Counted from the stretch's first letter, positions 17,702 through 26,745 are shown. The stretch: 64,000 nt of DNA from UBA668 sp043721915 (GCA_043721915.1 JAYSPV010000005.1:87598-151597), one strand, 5' to 3'. The notes: generated by a model not told the origin, from the sequence alone. Translations and numbers: made by a program.

Positions 17702-20380
17702 TCACTCGTCCTCGATCAGCGCAAGGCGAGCAGTGGCCGCAGCAGCAGCCTGGCGGCGGCGGGGCCGCTTCGTGATCTCCAGCACACCCAGCGCCGAGCC
17801 GAGCACGACAGCACCCAGACCAGGCACGGCGAATCGGCTGCGCGCCACCTCCACGATCGGGGTGATGATCGTCGGTCCCGCCTGCTCCGGCTCTTCCTTG
17901 ACGGGTGCAAGGGTGGTCACGGCACCGACCGCGACGATGGTTGTGGCTGTCGTCGTCGCAGGTGCCGGCTGTGTCGCCGGCACGGTGGCCTGCGGCGTCG
18001 TCGAGGTCGTGCGACGCGGCACGGTGGTTGTTGTTGTCGTCGTCGTGACGGGCGGCACCGGCACCGGCACCGGCACCAGCGTGCGCACCTGGCCGGCGGA
18101 CGCCAACGTCTGCGCCTGGAGGTCGGCCGGCAGTGGGGCGTAGCCAGGGGGCAGCTCGCCGCGCTCCACGCCCGGTGCCTGGCCCGGCCCTGCCGCATAC
18201 TCGAGGAAGGCGGCGTACTCAGACCGCGCCTGAGCGTCCAAAGACAGCGGTCTGATCGCTGCGTAGGTCACTGTCGTCAGCGGGTAGGCACCGGACGCTG
18301 CTGCATTCGGCGAGGGCTCCAGGAACGACGGCTCCTGCTTGGCGACCATCGAGGAGAGGCCGGCAGTGAGCGTCGCCGTGGTCGGTGCCACGAACGCACG
18401 ATCCGCAGCATTGTCACCTGCGCGACTGAGGCGAGCCATCTGCAGTCCGTACTGAGCAGCTGAGGGCGTGTCGGTGACAACGAGCATCACTCGCCTGCCG
18501 AGGAACTGCGGAACTTGGCGGCCCCAGACGGTACTCGCCGAAGCGGCGAACGCGTTCTCGACGATGCGGGCACCGTCGTATGCGATGCGCCCGACGCGTG
18601 CGGCATCGCCGAAACCTCTCGCATATGGCATCCAGTCAGTGCCACACAGGGCTGGCGGAACGATCGAGCCCCCAGGCCCACGGGGCGGGGCTTGGTAGCA
18701 GTAGGGGTCGCCCTTGGGGAACGCGTTCGGTAGCGGGTCGCCGAATGGCTGCCCGGCGGAGTTGGCGGCTGCGGTCGCTCCGTACACCGGGTTCACCCTC
18801 ATGCCCCACTCGTCGGGCTCGCCGTTCAGCCAAGCACGCGCCTCGTGGTCGGCGAACACCCACTCCCAGATCTGCTGGGCGGCATCCGAGCTGCCCGCAG
18901 GAAGTTGCAGTCCACTGAACGTGCGGCCATCGGCGATGTCGAACAGGCTGAACTCGGGGTTGAACTGGAGGAAGTCGGGATCGAGACCCATGTGCCCGGG
19001 GTTTGAAGTCATCCAGGGGTAGTCGGGGGTCTGCAAAATGATGACCTGCTGTTTGTACGACTGGGTGAGCAGCTTCGCAACGAGGCGCGGTGTCAGGTTC
19101 AACTCAGCGACGCGCACCCCGGCCAGTTGCAGGGCCTCGGCCCCGGCCTCAGGCTTCGGGTTCCGTTCGATGTTGAAGCCGATGGTCAGTCCGGACAGGC
19201 TGAGTGGCGCATAGATGGTGGGTTTCGCGGGGTCCAATGACGTTCCGGACAATGGTCGCGACACAACCACCATCCCTGGCGCACCGGTCGTCCCGGCAGC
19301 CAGCTGCTGGCGAGCCGAGGCGTCGTTGACGGGCGCAAACGAATACGGAGGCAGGTCGCCGCTGGCGCACAACGCCGGCTGCCAGCTGGCCACTGCGGCA
19401 AGGGCGAGCTCGGAACCGGCGAGACGACGCTCGTCGATGCCCAGGGTGCACGGGGAGTCGACGGGGTTGAACTCGAGCGGAATCGCGATGCGGTTCTTCC
19501 ACGCGGTCGCGGCCAGCGGGGAGGTGTAGACCCCGTACTGTTCCGCTCGATCTTCGAACGGGGTGCCGACGTTCTCATCGGCCGCAGAGCCTCTCGGTAC
19601 CACGACCAGCCAGCACTTCGGGACCTTCGATCCGCCCGCCGCCACTGGTTGCACCGACTGTCCGCAGCCGAGGCCCGATGACTGAACACCGGTGTGCAGT
19701 TCGAACAGCTCGGCGCCCTTGCCGTCGAGTCCTGTCGCAGCTGCCGGGATCTCGTTGGTCGTGACGATGTTGAAGAACGGGTTCAGCCAGTAGTTCCCAC
19801 CGACCAACGACGGGTTGAACGCCGGATCGGTGTGAACCGTGACCTCTGTTCCGCTCACGGACCGGAACGGCAGCCAGACGTTGGTGGTGCTGGTCTCCAG
19901 GAACCCCACCGATGCAACGAAACCAGACCACGTCGATCGCGACACGATTCGGCTGGTGGTGAACCCACCGGGCAGCGCTGCGCCCGAGACTCCGCCGAAG
20001 ACACCGGTGCTTGCACCTTGCACGCACTGCTCGGGAGGTGGCCCCGGATTGCCCGGCACGCTGCCGTCGTCATCGCCCCAACACTGCATGATCTGGAGGA
20101 ACTGCGAGCCAAACCTGCCGGGGCCTTGCACCGTCGGGGTGGCCCCGGTCCAGTCGATCGAGATGGCCTGGTTGTTCAGCTTCTCCGTTTGGTTGACGGT
20201 GATCGCGAGATCGGCGAACTGGCCACGGCCGTTGATGGTCAGCTGCGAGTCCGTGGCCGGCAACGACGTGTCGGTGCCCTGGCTTCCGGCAGTCGGCTCG
20301 GCCGTCGCAGGGGCCATGGTCAGCGATGCCGTGACCACCAGGGTCAGCCCGACGACGAGGAGGGTGCGACTGCGGTTCAC
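17702..20380 (-). CDS. Large membrane-anchored PstS-like substrate-binding protein
   Basis: An 892-residue exported protein: signal peptide LLVVGLTLVVTASLTMAPATA, an N-terminal beta-rich part (residues about 40-170, with LQIMQCWGDDDG), a long periplasmic-binding-protein-like region, then PGVERGELPPGYAPLP, which resembles the closing segment of PstS proteins. A Val/Pro/Thr-rich linker, one membrane helix (VPGLGAVVLGSALGVLEI) and a basic tail end the protein. It is about 2.5 times the usual PstS length. The GTG start (20378-20380) lies in the stop of the preceding pstS gene (GTGA), so the two are coupled. The ligand is unknown; phosphate is inferred from context. Confidence 0.7.
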   Translation of the reverse strand: MNRSRTLLVVGLTLVVTASLTMAPATAEPTAGSQGTDTSLPATDSQLTINGRGQFADLAITVNQTEKLNNQAISIDWTGATPTVQGPGRFGSQFLQIMQCWGDDDGSVPGNPGPPPEQCVQGASTGVFGGVSGAALPGGFTTSRIVSRSTWSGFVASVGFLETSTTNVWLPFRSVSGTEVTVHTDPAFNPSLVGGNYWLNPFFNIVTTNEIPAAATGLDGKGAELFELHTGVQSSGLGCGQSVQPVAAGGSKVPKCWLVVVPRGSAADENVGTPFEDRAEQYGVYTSPLAATAWKNRIAIPLEFNPVDSPCTLGIDERRLAGSELALAAVASWQPALCASGDLPPYSFAPVNDASARQQLAAGTTGAPGMVVVSRPLSGTSLDPAKPTIYAPLSLSGLTIGFNIERNPKPEAGAEALQLAGVRVAELNLTPRLVAKLLTQSYKQQVIILQTPDYPWMTSNPGHMGLDPDFLQFNPEFSLFDIADGRTFSGLQLPAGSSDAAQQIWEWVFADHEARAWLNGEPDEWGMRVNPVYGATAAANSAGQPFGDPLPNAFPKGDPYCYQAPPRGPGGSIVPPALCGTDWMPYARGFGDAARVGRIAYDGARIVENAFAASASTVWGRQVPQFLGRRVMLVVTDTPSAAQYGLQMARLSRAGDNAADRAFVAPTTATLTAGLSSMVAKQEPSFLEPSPNAAASGAYPLTTVTYAAIRPLSLDAQARSEYAAFLEYAAGPGQAPGVERGELPPGYAPLPADLQAQTLASAGQVRTLVPVPVPVPPVTTTTTTTTVPRRTTSTTPQATVPATQPAPATTTATTIVAVGAVTTLAPVKEEPEQAGPTIITPIVEVARSRFAVPGLGAVVLGSALGVLEITKRPRRRQAAAAATARLALIEDE

Positions 20381-22125
20381 GTCGTCACCTTGCGTGCCAG
20401 GCGGCGCCAGACGAAGGCCGGCGCGAGCACGAGCGCGAGGGTGAGGCCGCACACGAGCAGCATCAGGACGATCGACGAGCTCCATCCGGAGTTCTGCGAC
20501 AGCACCGTGGGCGAGATCGCCCCGACGACGCCGCCGCCGGTATTGCCGCCGTTGGCGACACCACCGCCGGTGACCCCACCACAGAGGCCGGTGTCCGGGT
20601 CGCACACTGCGCCTTCGGTCGGCAAGTCGTCGACGCCGGTTCCCCCGCCCGCGGGCACGGAGCCACCTGCGGGTGTGGAGCCGCCGGCAGGCGTCGAGCC
20701 ACCTGCAGGGGTCGATCCTCCAGCAGGGGTCGAGCCACCTGCAGGGGTCGAACCGGCGTCCGGGGTCACACCGCCGCCGCCGCCGCCGGTCGCGAGCACG
20801 TCGGTGGGTACGTTGGAGAGCCCGCCGGTGCCGTTCGGGCACTGGCTGGCGCTGCCCTGCTTGTCGCACTCCTGGGGCCGCGGGGCGTTGTCGGCAAGCA
20901 GGTTCGAGCCGTCGGCAGCGAACGTCGGGTTGTCGCACTGCGAGATGTCGATGTCCTGCACCTCGACACCCGGGATCTTGCGGATTTGGTCGAAGCTGGC
21001 CTCGACCAGGTTGATCGGCATCGGCGAGTAGCCCAGCGACGCGGACTGCTGCTGCGCCTGGCACATCGCGTAGTAGGCGAACGCACCGAGCGTCTTGCCC
21101 TTGTCGAGGTTGAACTGGCCAGCAACCTTCGTCGGCACGATCAGGTACGAGTACGACGAGAGCTGATAGCTGCGCGAGTCGGCGTCGGTGTACACCCCGT
21201 CGAGCTGCTGTGTGAGGTACACCGCCGGGTCGTTCTCGTTGGTGTTGATCCTCGCCTGCAGCAGTGACACGGCAACGTTCTCCGGCGTCGGCTCCGTGTA
21301 GTAGCCGGCAGCGTTGAGCACCTTCGCGACCGGGAACTGCGAGCCCAGGGCGTAGGAATAGTTGACGTAACCGATGGCGCCTTCCGCGAAGCCCTGGCTG
21401 ACGTAGCCGGCGACACCGAGGTCGCCCTGTTGGGCGATCATCCCGGGGATCGTCGGGTAGAACGACGTCTCGCCGCAGGCGGGGGCGCGGCCAGAACGGT
21501 CGCAGTAGTCGTTCCACAGCCCGCCGTGCATCTCGATCATCCACTTCGTGAACTGCCCCGTCGAGCCCGAACCATCGGAACGGACCACCGGCACGATCGT
21601 GCGCGCCGGCATCACCAGGCCCGGGTTGTCCGCCTGGATCGCCGGATCGTTCCATGTGGTGATCAGGCCGGTGAAGATCTTCACCACGTTCTCGCCCGAG
21701 AGCCGCAGGTTCGTGACCCGCTTGCCGTTGATCTGCAGGTTGTACATGAAGGCCGTACCGCCGGCCACGACCGGGATGTAGGCGTAGCTTCCCGGCGCCG
21801 GGTTCTCCGGGGCCGAGCCGTCCTCCGGCGCGAACTGGAACGGGATGTCGGAGGCCGCGAAGTCGACGGTGCCGTTGAGGAAGTTCTTGCGGCCGGCCGT
21901 CGAGCCGGTGGGGTTGAAGTCGACCGTGATGCCGAACTGGCGCACGTTGACGCGCATCGCGTCGATGGCGTTGGCCGACCACGACGAGCCCTCGCCGGAG
22001 ATGCGCTGATAGCTGCCCTCCGCGGCGACCGGACGTGGCACGACACCCGAAACGCTCGTGGCGACCACGACCGAGACGACCACGAAGGCGAGTCGGGCGA
22101 GCGACAAACGACGGCGAGCAGTCAT
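20377..22125 (-). CDS. pstS: Phosphate-binding protein PstS with repeat linker and membrane anchor
   Basis: A 582-residue exported protein. After a signal peptide (LAFVVVSVVVATSVSG) the PstS fold is clear: ISGEGSSWSANAIDAM, VDFAASDIPF, PVVAGGTAFMYNL, TTWNDPAIQ and VPVVRSDGSGSTGQFTKWM, the last matching the phosphate-contacting SGT loop. After about residue 430 comes a Gly-rich region with five STPAGG units and one SVPAGG, then a C-terminal membrane helix (SSIVLMLLVCGLTLALVLA) and a basic tail. Usual PstS proteins are about 330-370 residues and lipid-anchored; here the anchor is a C-terminal helix. The gene overlaps pstA (ATGA) and the following binding-protein gene. Confidence 0.9.
   Translation of the reverse strand: MTARRRLSLARLAFVVVSVVVATSVSGVVPRPVAAEGSYQRISGEGSSWSANAIDAMRVNVRQFGITVDFNPTGSTAGRKNFLNGTVDFAASDIPFQFAPEDGSAPENPAPGSYAYIPVVAGGTAFMYNLQINGKRVTNLRLSGENVVKIFTGLITTWNDPAIQADNPGLVMPARTIVPVVRSDGSGSTGQFTKWMIEMHGGLWNDYCDRSGRAPACGETSFYPTIPGMIAQQGDLGVAGYVSQGFAEGAIGYVNYSYALGSQFPVAKVLNAAGYYTEPTPENVAVSLLQARINTNENDPAVYLTQQLDGVYTDADSRSYQLSSYSYLIVPTKVAGQFNLDKGKTLGAFAYYAMCQAQQQSASLGYSPMPINLVEASFDQIRKIPGVEVQDIDISQCDNPTFAADGSNLLADNAPRPQECDKQGSASQCPNGTGGLSNVPTDVLATGGGGGGVTPDAGSTPAGGSTPAGGSTPAGGSTPAGGSTPAGGSVPAGGGTGVDDLPTEGAVCDPDTGLCGGVTGGGVANGGNTGGGVVGAISPTVLSQNSGWSSSIVLMLLVCGLTLALVLAPAFVWRRLARKVTT
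20644..20751. repeat. 18-bp tandem repeat encoding STPAGG units in PstS
   Basis: Six 18-bp units in frame inside pstS encode five STPAGG and one SVPAGG. Unit sequences differ at third codon positions, so the protein repeat is probably kept by selection as a flexible wall-spanning spacer, though unit number could vary between strains. Confidence 0.85.
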
Positions 22126-23390
22126 GACGATCTCTCCTTGCGCGGGGCGGTGGTCGCCGCGCCACGACGGGCATCGATGCGCACGAGGTCACGCGCCGAA
22201 CGGCTGACCGTGGCGTTGGCCTGACGCTTCGACAACTGCCCGGCGGGCCGGCCGCCGACGATGCGAGCGATGGTGAACAGGACGAGCACGAGCATCATCA
22301 GCAGTGCAGCGGTGGCGAAGCCCCGCGCAATCTGCGTGGGCTGTGGCGACCTGACCAGCTCGAACGCCGCCAGCGGCAACGACACCATCGGGCCTGTGAC
22401 CGGATCGAGGTTCATCGTCGAGGTGAACCCGGAGGTGAGCAGGATCGGGGCCGTCTCACCGATGCCGCGGGCTACGCCGAGGATGACCGAGGTCGTGAGG
22501 CCCGAGCGCGCCGTCGGCAGCACGACGTGCCAGACCGTGCGCCACTGCGGCGCACCGACTGCCGCGGCGGCCTCGCGGAGGTTGCCCGGCACCAAGCGCA
22601 GTACCACGTCGGCGGAGCGGATGATGATCGGCAACATCATGATGCTCATCGCGATCGAGGCGGCGAGCCCGGAACGTTCGAAACCGAGGATCAGCACCCA
22701 GGTGGCGAAGATGAACAGGCCGGCGAGGATCGAGGGCAGTGCAGTCATCGCGGTCACCACGGTGCGCACGAGGTTGGTCACCCGACCGCTGGTTTCGTTG
22801 AGGTACACCGAGCAGGCGATGCCGAGGGGAACGGTGATCACCAACGAGATCGCGGTCATGATCAGGGTGCCCACGAGCGCATGCGAGACGCCGCCCTTGT
22901 CCAGCGGGTCCAATGGGCCGGTGGTGCTGAGGTCCTTCACGTAGAAGTTGGCGTGCACCAACGCCTCCATGCCACGCACCAGCACGAACACGACCACGGA
23001 GAACAGGGCCACGAACGCCACCAGGGCCGCCGCACTCAGCAGCACGGCCATCACTCGATCGATGACAGCCGGCCGATCCTCGGTGAGCGAGACCAACGCC
23101 GCGTAGGTGGCGAGGAAGACGACGAAGAACACTGCCACGAAGCCGAGCCCGCCACTCATCGGGGTCAACCGACCGAACAGCAACATCGTGGTGCACATGC
23201 CACTGAGGAACGCCCCGGCCAGTGGCAGCACATCGTTGCGCGACAGCTTGCGTACCGCCCGCCGCTGAGCAGGGGCGTCGCCGGGGTCGGGACGACGAGC
23301 CAACGAGGTTCGCGCCTCGGCCCGGTGCGCGGGCGTGGGCTCCCACAGCGGCGCGTCCTCGGCGGCCAGGTGTTCGAGCAGGATGGTCAT
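22122..23390 (-). CDS. pstA: Phosphate ABC transporter permease PstA
   Basis: A 422-residue inner-membrane permease of the PstA family. About 50 hydrophilic N-terminal residues precede two helices (LPLAGAFLSGMCTTMLLF and GFVAVFFVVFLATYAA) before the canonical six-helix part. The ABC-permease EAA loop reads EAAAAVGAPQWRTVWHVVLP followed by GIGETAPILLTSG, a PstA hallmark. The protein is therefore longer than typical PstA (about 280-300 residues) by an extra N-terminal two-helix segment. The start ATG (23388-23390) overlaps the pstC stop by 4 bp and the gene overlaps pstS at its end, giving the order pstC-pstA-pstS. It acts with PstC and PstB to import phosphate. Confidence 0.93.
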   Translation of the reverse strand: MTILLEHLAAEDAPLWEPTPAHRAEARTSLARRPDPGDAPAQRRAVRKLSRNDVLPLAGAFLSGMCTTMLLFGRLTPMSGGLGFVAVFFVVFLATYAALVSLTEDRPAVIDRVMAVLLSAAALVAFVALFSVVVFVLVRGMEALVHANFYVKDLSTTGPLDPLDKGGVSHALVGTLIMTAISLVITVPLGIACSVYLNETSGRVTNLVRTVVTAMTALPSILAGLFIFATWVLILGFERSGLAASIAMSIMMLPIIIRSADVVLRLVPGNLREAAAAVGAPQWRTVWHVVLPTARSGLTTSVILGVARGIGETAPILLTSGFTSTMNLDPVTGPMVSLPLAAFELVRSPQPTQIARGFATAALLMMLVLVLFTIARIVGGRPAGQLSKRQANATVSRSARDLVRIDARRGAATTAPRKERSS

Positions 23391-24403
23391 GCTTCGCTGC
23401 TCGCCCCGGACCGCGAACGGGCAACGAACGACGACGCGGTGAAGTTGACGACCAGGGTGATCGCGAACAGCGCCAGCCCGGCAGCCATCAGCGCGGAACG
23501 GCCGAACCCTGTGGACTCGAAGGTGCGCGCGGCGATCAGGCTCGACACCGAGTTCCCGCCGGCCTCGAGGATGTGGAAGTTGATGTCGAACCTGGGTGAG
23601 ATGATCAGCAGCACTGCGATCGTCTCGCCCAGCGCACGACCGAGACCGAGCATCGTGCCGCCGATGATGCCGCCCTTGCCGAACGGCAGTGCGACGACGC
23701 GGATCATGCCCCAGCGAGTGGAGCCCAGTGCGTACGCGCCCTCGCGCTCGCCGAGCGGCACCTGTGAGAAGACCTCGCGCATGACGACACACGAGATCGG
23801 CATCACCATCATCGCAACCACGACACCGGCGATGAACGCCGAGGCGGTGTACACGGATTCACTGGCCAATGGGCTGTTCGGATCGGCGCGAGCGACGTCC
23901 AGGAAGGGGAGCCAACCGAACCACGCGTTCAGCCAACGCGACAACCCGATGATCTTGCCCTGCAGGAAGAACAACCCCCACAGGCCGTACACGACACTGG
24001 GCACAGCTGCCATCAGATCGACGAGTGCAACCAACCACGAGCGCAGCCAGGTGGGCGCCACTTCTGTGATGAACAGCGCAGTGCCCATCGCGATCGGCAC
24101 TGCGACGACGACGGCGACGAGCGCGATCAGCACGGTTCCCACCAGGACTGCCGCGATGCCGAACTCGTTGCGATCGGGTTGCCACTCCGACGTGGTCAGG
24201 AACGACCATCCCTTGCTCTGCAGCGCGTCGCTGGCCTCGATCGCGAGGAACACACCGACCGCACCCATCACGACGAGCACCAGCAACCCCGACAGCGACA
24301 CCCCGCTGAGGAACACTCGATCGCCGCGTCCGCGGCGGTTGGTCATCTCTCGCGCAGCAGGGGGCGCGCTGGTGGGGCGCTCGGGGACCATCGTCGACAC
24401 CAT
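23387..24403 (-). CDS. pstC: Phosphate ABC transporter permease PstC
   Basis: A 338-residue permease, normal for PstC. It shows GIAAVLVGTVLIALVAVVVA, the AAVPSVVYGLWGLFFL block and the EAA-type loop REGAYALGSTRWGMIRVV followed by GLGRALGETIAVLLI, all PstC signatures. It pairs with PstA to form the phosphate channel. The ATG at 24401-24403 is 3 bp after the stop of the tail-anchored protein gene at 24407, so it belongs to the operon that begins at 26689. Unusually for a pst operon, three unrelated genes precede it and no phoU gene is present in the window. Confidence 0.94.
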   Translation of the reverse strand: MVSTMVPERPTSAPPAAREMTNRRGRGDRVFLSGVSLSGLLVLVVMGAVGVFLAIEASDALQSKGWSFLTTSEWQPDRNEFGIAAVLVGTVLIALVAVVVAVPIAMGTALFITEVAPTWLRSWLVALVDLMAAVPSVVYGLWGLFFLQGKIIGLSRWLNAWFGWLPFLDVARADPNSPLASESVYTASAFIAGVVVAMMVMPISCVVMREVFSQVPLGEREGAYALGSTRWGMIRVVALPFGKGGIIGGTMLGLGRALGETIAVLLIISPRFDINFHILEAGGNSVSSLIAARTFESTGFGRSALMAAGLALFAITLVVNFTASSFVARSRSGASSEA

Positions 24404-24406
24404 GGT

Positions 24407-25201
24407 TCAGGCCAGCCACGCGGCGAGCACCACGAGCATGATCACCATCGCTGCACCGAGCAGCAGGACGTCCACATGCAACGCCGAAGCCCAGAAGCCC
24501 TTCTTGGCAGCAGGCGCTGGCGCAGCGAGTGCGGGCAGTTGGTGGCTCGGTCCGATCCCGCCGCCGAGGAGGCGCTCATCGAGCATCGAGGCGAACACGG
24601 CGGCGAACACTCGCGCAAACGCTTCGGCGTCGATCCCGATGCTGACGGGCGCAGCGTTGGCGGGTGACGCGGCTGCGAACGACGAGGGCGAAGGTGTGGC
24701 GGCCACGGCGAGGGGTTCGGTGGCCGCCACGATCAAGGGCGCCGGCGCGTCGACCGACGAGAGTGTTTCCCACGAGGAAAGAGTCGGCGGTGGCGTGGGC
24801 TCGATGGCAGGCATCGTCGCCACGACGGGTGGCACCACGACGGGTGGGGCGACCACGGGTGGCGCCACGACGGGTGGGGCGACCACGGGTGGACGCACGG
24901 CGGCAGGCGACTGCGCACGGGCGAGCATCACCTCGCCAGCGCGCCGAGCTGCGGCAATTTCGGCGGCGGCTTCCTCGCGGGCCTCGGTGAGCGCAAGTTC
25001 CAAGGCGGCGCGCCGGTCGTCGAGCAACGGCATCAGCCGATCGCGCAACTCCTGACGAGCGGCATCTTCGTCGGCTTGCACCTCGGCGGCCTCGGCGTCG
25101 TTGGCGGCTTGCTGAACGGCACGTAACTGCAGGGTCAGCATGGCGATGCCGGCGCGCGGCGACAGGGCCGGTGCACCGGCGGCGAGCGCATCACTCAACA
25201 C
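24407..25201 (-). CDS. Coiled-coil tail-anchored protein with PPVVA repeats
   Basis: A 264-residue protein with no recognised family. Residues about 20-95 are Ala/Glu/Arg-rich and predicted coiled coil (AANDAEAAEVQADEDAARQE). Five PPVVA-type pentapeptides follow, then an Ala/Pro linker, an acidic helix (AEAFARVFAAVFASMLDE), and one C-terminal helix (VDVLLLGAAMVIMLVVLAA) ending two residues before the stop, so it is probably tail-anchored with its bulk in the cytoplasm. GGAGGT lies 5 bp before the GTG at 25201, which sets the start; a TTG 3 bases later is possible. It overlaps the gene before it by 11 bp and precedes pstC by 3 bp. Confidence 0.65.
   Translation of the reverse strand: MLSDALAAGAPALSPRAGIAMLTLQLRAVQQAANDAEAAEVQADEDAARQELRDRLMPLLDDRRAALELALTEAREEAAAEIAAARRAGEVMLARAQSPAAVRPPVVAPPVVAPPVVAPPVVVPPVVATMPAIEPTPPPTLSSWETLSSVDAPAPLIVAATEPLAVAATPSPSSFAAASPANAAPVSIGIDAEAFARVFAAVFASMLDERLLGGGIGPSHQLPALAAPAPAAKKGFWASALHVDVLLLGAAMVIMLVVLAAWLA
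24819..24893. repeat. 15-bp tandem repeat encoding PPVVA units
   Basis: Five in-frame 15-bp units encode PPVVA (one variant PPVVV) in the tail-anchored protein upstream of pstC. The units are nearly identical at DNA level, indicating recent expansion. Confidence 0.85.
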
Positions 25202-25652
25202 CTGTCACCTCCGGCGTCGACGGCCGGCCGAGCGACCGTTGCGCGATCGCCTGGCGAGCAGCGGCACGGAGCCGATCCGCTTCGTCGCGGCCGGCCTGGC
25301 GCACCATCGCGATCGCCATCTCGTACTCGCGCTCCATCCGGGCCAGCGTGTCCTTCGACGCCACCAGTTCGGCGCGGAGCGTGGCCCGCATCTCTGCGTC
25401 GCGCACGGCCAGGCGTTGGTGTGCCGCCGCCACACGAGCAGATGCCGACGCGAGTTCCGCTTCCAGGCGCGCCCGCTCGTCATCGATCTCGCCGAAGGAG
25501 CGATCCGCCGCTCCTACGTCGGCGGAGGGGGTGACCGGGATCCCCTGCGAAGGAGTGGGGTGCAGATGCGGCAACGAGCCGTTGAGGCCCGTGCCGTTGA
25601 GGGCCGAGCCGTTGAAGCCCGTGCCATTGAGGGGTGAGCCATTCAGCGCCAT
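25191..25652 (-). CDS. Coiled-coil protein with N-terminal LNGxx repeats
   Basis: A 153-residue protein with no recognised family. The N-terminus has five Asn-Gly pentapeptides (LNGSP, LNGTG, FNGSA, LNGTG, LNGSL) encoded by a short 15-bp tandem repeat. Residues 55-140 form a charged coiled coil (DDERARLEAELASASARV, REYEMAIAMVRQAGRDE). There is no membrane helix or signal peptide, so it is likely cytoplasmic and a partner of the tail-anchored proteins on either side. The ATG at 25650-25652 follows the stop of the preceding gene by 5 bp; GGGTGAG of that stop region may act as ribosome site. Its end overlaps the next gene. Confidence 0.6.
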   Translation of the reverse strand: MALNGSPLNGTGFNGSALNGTGLNGSLPHLHPTPSQGIPVTPSADVGAADRSFGEIDDERARLEAELASASARVAAAHQRLAVRDAEMRATLRAELVASKDTLARMEREYEMAIAMVRQAGRDEADRLRAAARQAIAQRSLGRPSTPEVTGVE

Positions 25653-25657
25653 CACGC

Positions 25658-26689
25658 TCACCCGATCCACGCCAGCGAGACGATGAACAGCGACGACGAC
25701 ACCACGGCGGCCGACACGACAAAGGCGACGCGCTGCCACCAACGTGGGCGTGCAGCGACCGGCGGGGCGACGGGCTCCTTGTCCCAGAAGCTCTGGAAGG
25801 CTTCGTCGGCAGCGACCGCTGCCGGTTCGAAACGGATGATCGCACCGTTCTTCAGCGGGGCAGCGACCGGCGCTGACACGGCGACGGAGTCGGGCACCGG
25901 CGACTCAGCGAGCAGCGACGCGATGAGCGCGTCGAGCACTGCGTCGAGATCGCCGGCAACGGCAGTGTCCAGCACAGCACTGACAGCGAGCGGCAGACAG
26001 CCGCCACTGTTGCAGGCAGCCTCTCGTGTCGCCAGTGCGACGACATCGTGGGTGGCGAGCGTGGTCGCTTCGACAGTCGCCACGTGCTGCCGCACGACGG
26101 CGCGGGCATGCGCATCGTCGATCTTGGCTCGGGCCTCCTGCTGCTCGGCGGCCCACCAGCCGTCGAACAGGCCCGCGAGCTCACGCTGCTCGACGACACC
26201 ATCGGCTTCGCGAGACATGAACACCTGGTCCATGACTGCGGCGAGTGCATCTGGTTCGCCGACCAAGGGGCCCACGTGCAACGGGATCTCGGCGGCCGCA
26301 GACACCGGCGGGCGGGTGTCGCTCCCGGCCGGGTGCGCCAGCATCGCGGCGCGACGGCGAGCGTCGCCGGCGACCGCGGCAGCATGCGCCTCGGCCTGAT
26401 TGGCGATGGCGTCGACCTCTGCATCGACTTCTGCTCGGCGGAGCAGGATCGAACGCTGAGCATCGAAGAACTGTCGGGTCAGCCGACCGTGGATCGCAGC
26501 GGCTTTCGCCAGCTCACTGTGCTCTTGGCCCAGCCGCGAGCGAGCGTCGCCCACCGCGTGCAGGAAGCGCAGGTGTTCGGTTCGCACGGTGTCGCAGAAC
26601 GCTGCAACGTCGGCGGTGACACCCGAAGTGGTCCTCACCTGGGAGGCGGCGAGCTGAGTCTCGGCGGCGTGCAATCCCGTGGTCTCCAT
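25658..26689 (-). CDS. Tail-anchored coiled-coil protein, first gene of the Pst operon
   Basis: A 343-residue protein with no recognised family. An N-terminal helical region (residues 1-115, including RRAEVDAEVDAIANQAEAHA) is followed by a helical middle part (VMDQVFMSREADGVVEQ, then QQEARAKIDDAHARAVVRQ). Near residue 230 there is a Cys pair (ACNSGGCLPLAVSAVLDTA). A single C-terminal helix (VAFVVSAAVVSSSLFIVSLAWIG) ends the protein, so most of it should face the cytoplasm. It is the promoter-proximal gene of the run leading to pstCA. Because the whole set sits ahead of pstC, a role in organising or regulating the Pst complex is plausible, but this is inference. Confidence 0.62.
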   Translation of the reverse strand: METTGLHAAETQLAASQVRTTSGVTADVAAFCDTVRTEHLRFLHAVGDARSRLGQEHSELAKAAAIHGRLTRQFFDAQRSILLRRAEVDAEVDAIANQAEAHAAAVAGDARRRAAMLAHPAGSDTRPPVSAAAEIPLHVGPLVGEPDALAAVMDQVFMSREADGVVEQRELAGLFDGWWAAEQQEARAKIDDAHARAVVRQHVATVEATTLATHDVVALATREAACNSGGCLPLAVSAVLDTAVAGDLDAVLDALIASLLAESPVPDSVAVSAPVAAPLKNGAIIRFEPAAVAADEAFQSFWDKEPVAPPVAARPRWWQRVAFVVSAAVVSSSLFIVSLAWIG

Positions 26690-26698
26690 GCGGGCCTG

Positions 26699-26745
26699 AC
26701 TGTAAAAGTGGCGCCTGACGCGTGGGTGAACAACAGGTGTTCACC
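26699..26745 (-). promoter_or_regulatory. Candidate Pho-box-like promoter of the Pst operon
   Basis: Between the oxidoreductase gene and the first Pst-operon gene, GGTGAACA (26725-26732) and its reverse complement TGTTCACC (26738-26745) form a perfect 8-bp palindrome with a 5-bp spacer. Read on the minus strand the core is GAACACC-N4-GTTCACC, like the 11-nt-spaced GTTCACC repeats bound by actinobacterial PhoP-type phosphate regulators. A -10-like TACAGT lies at 26699-26704, 20 bp beyond the palindrome and 10 bp before the ATG, so the message could be nearly leaderless. No regulator gene is in view. Confidence 0.55.
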
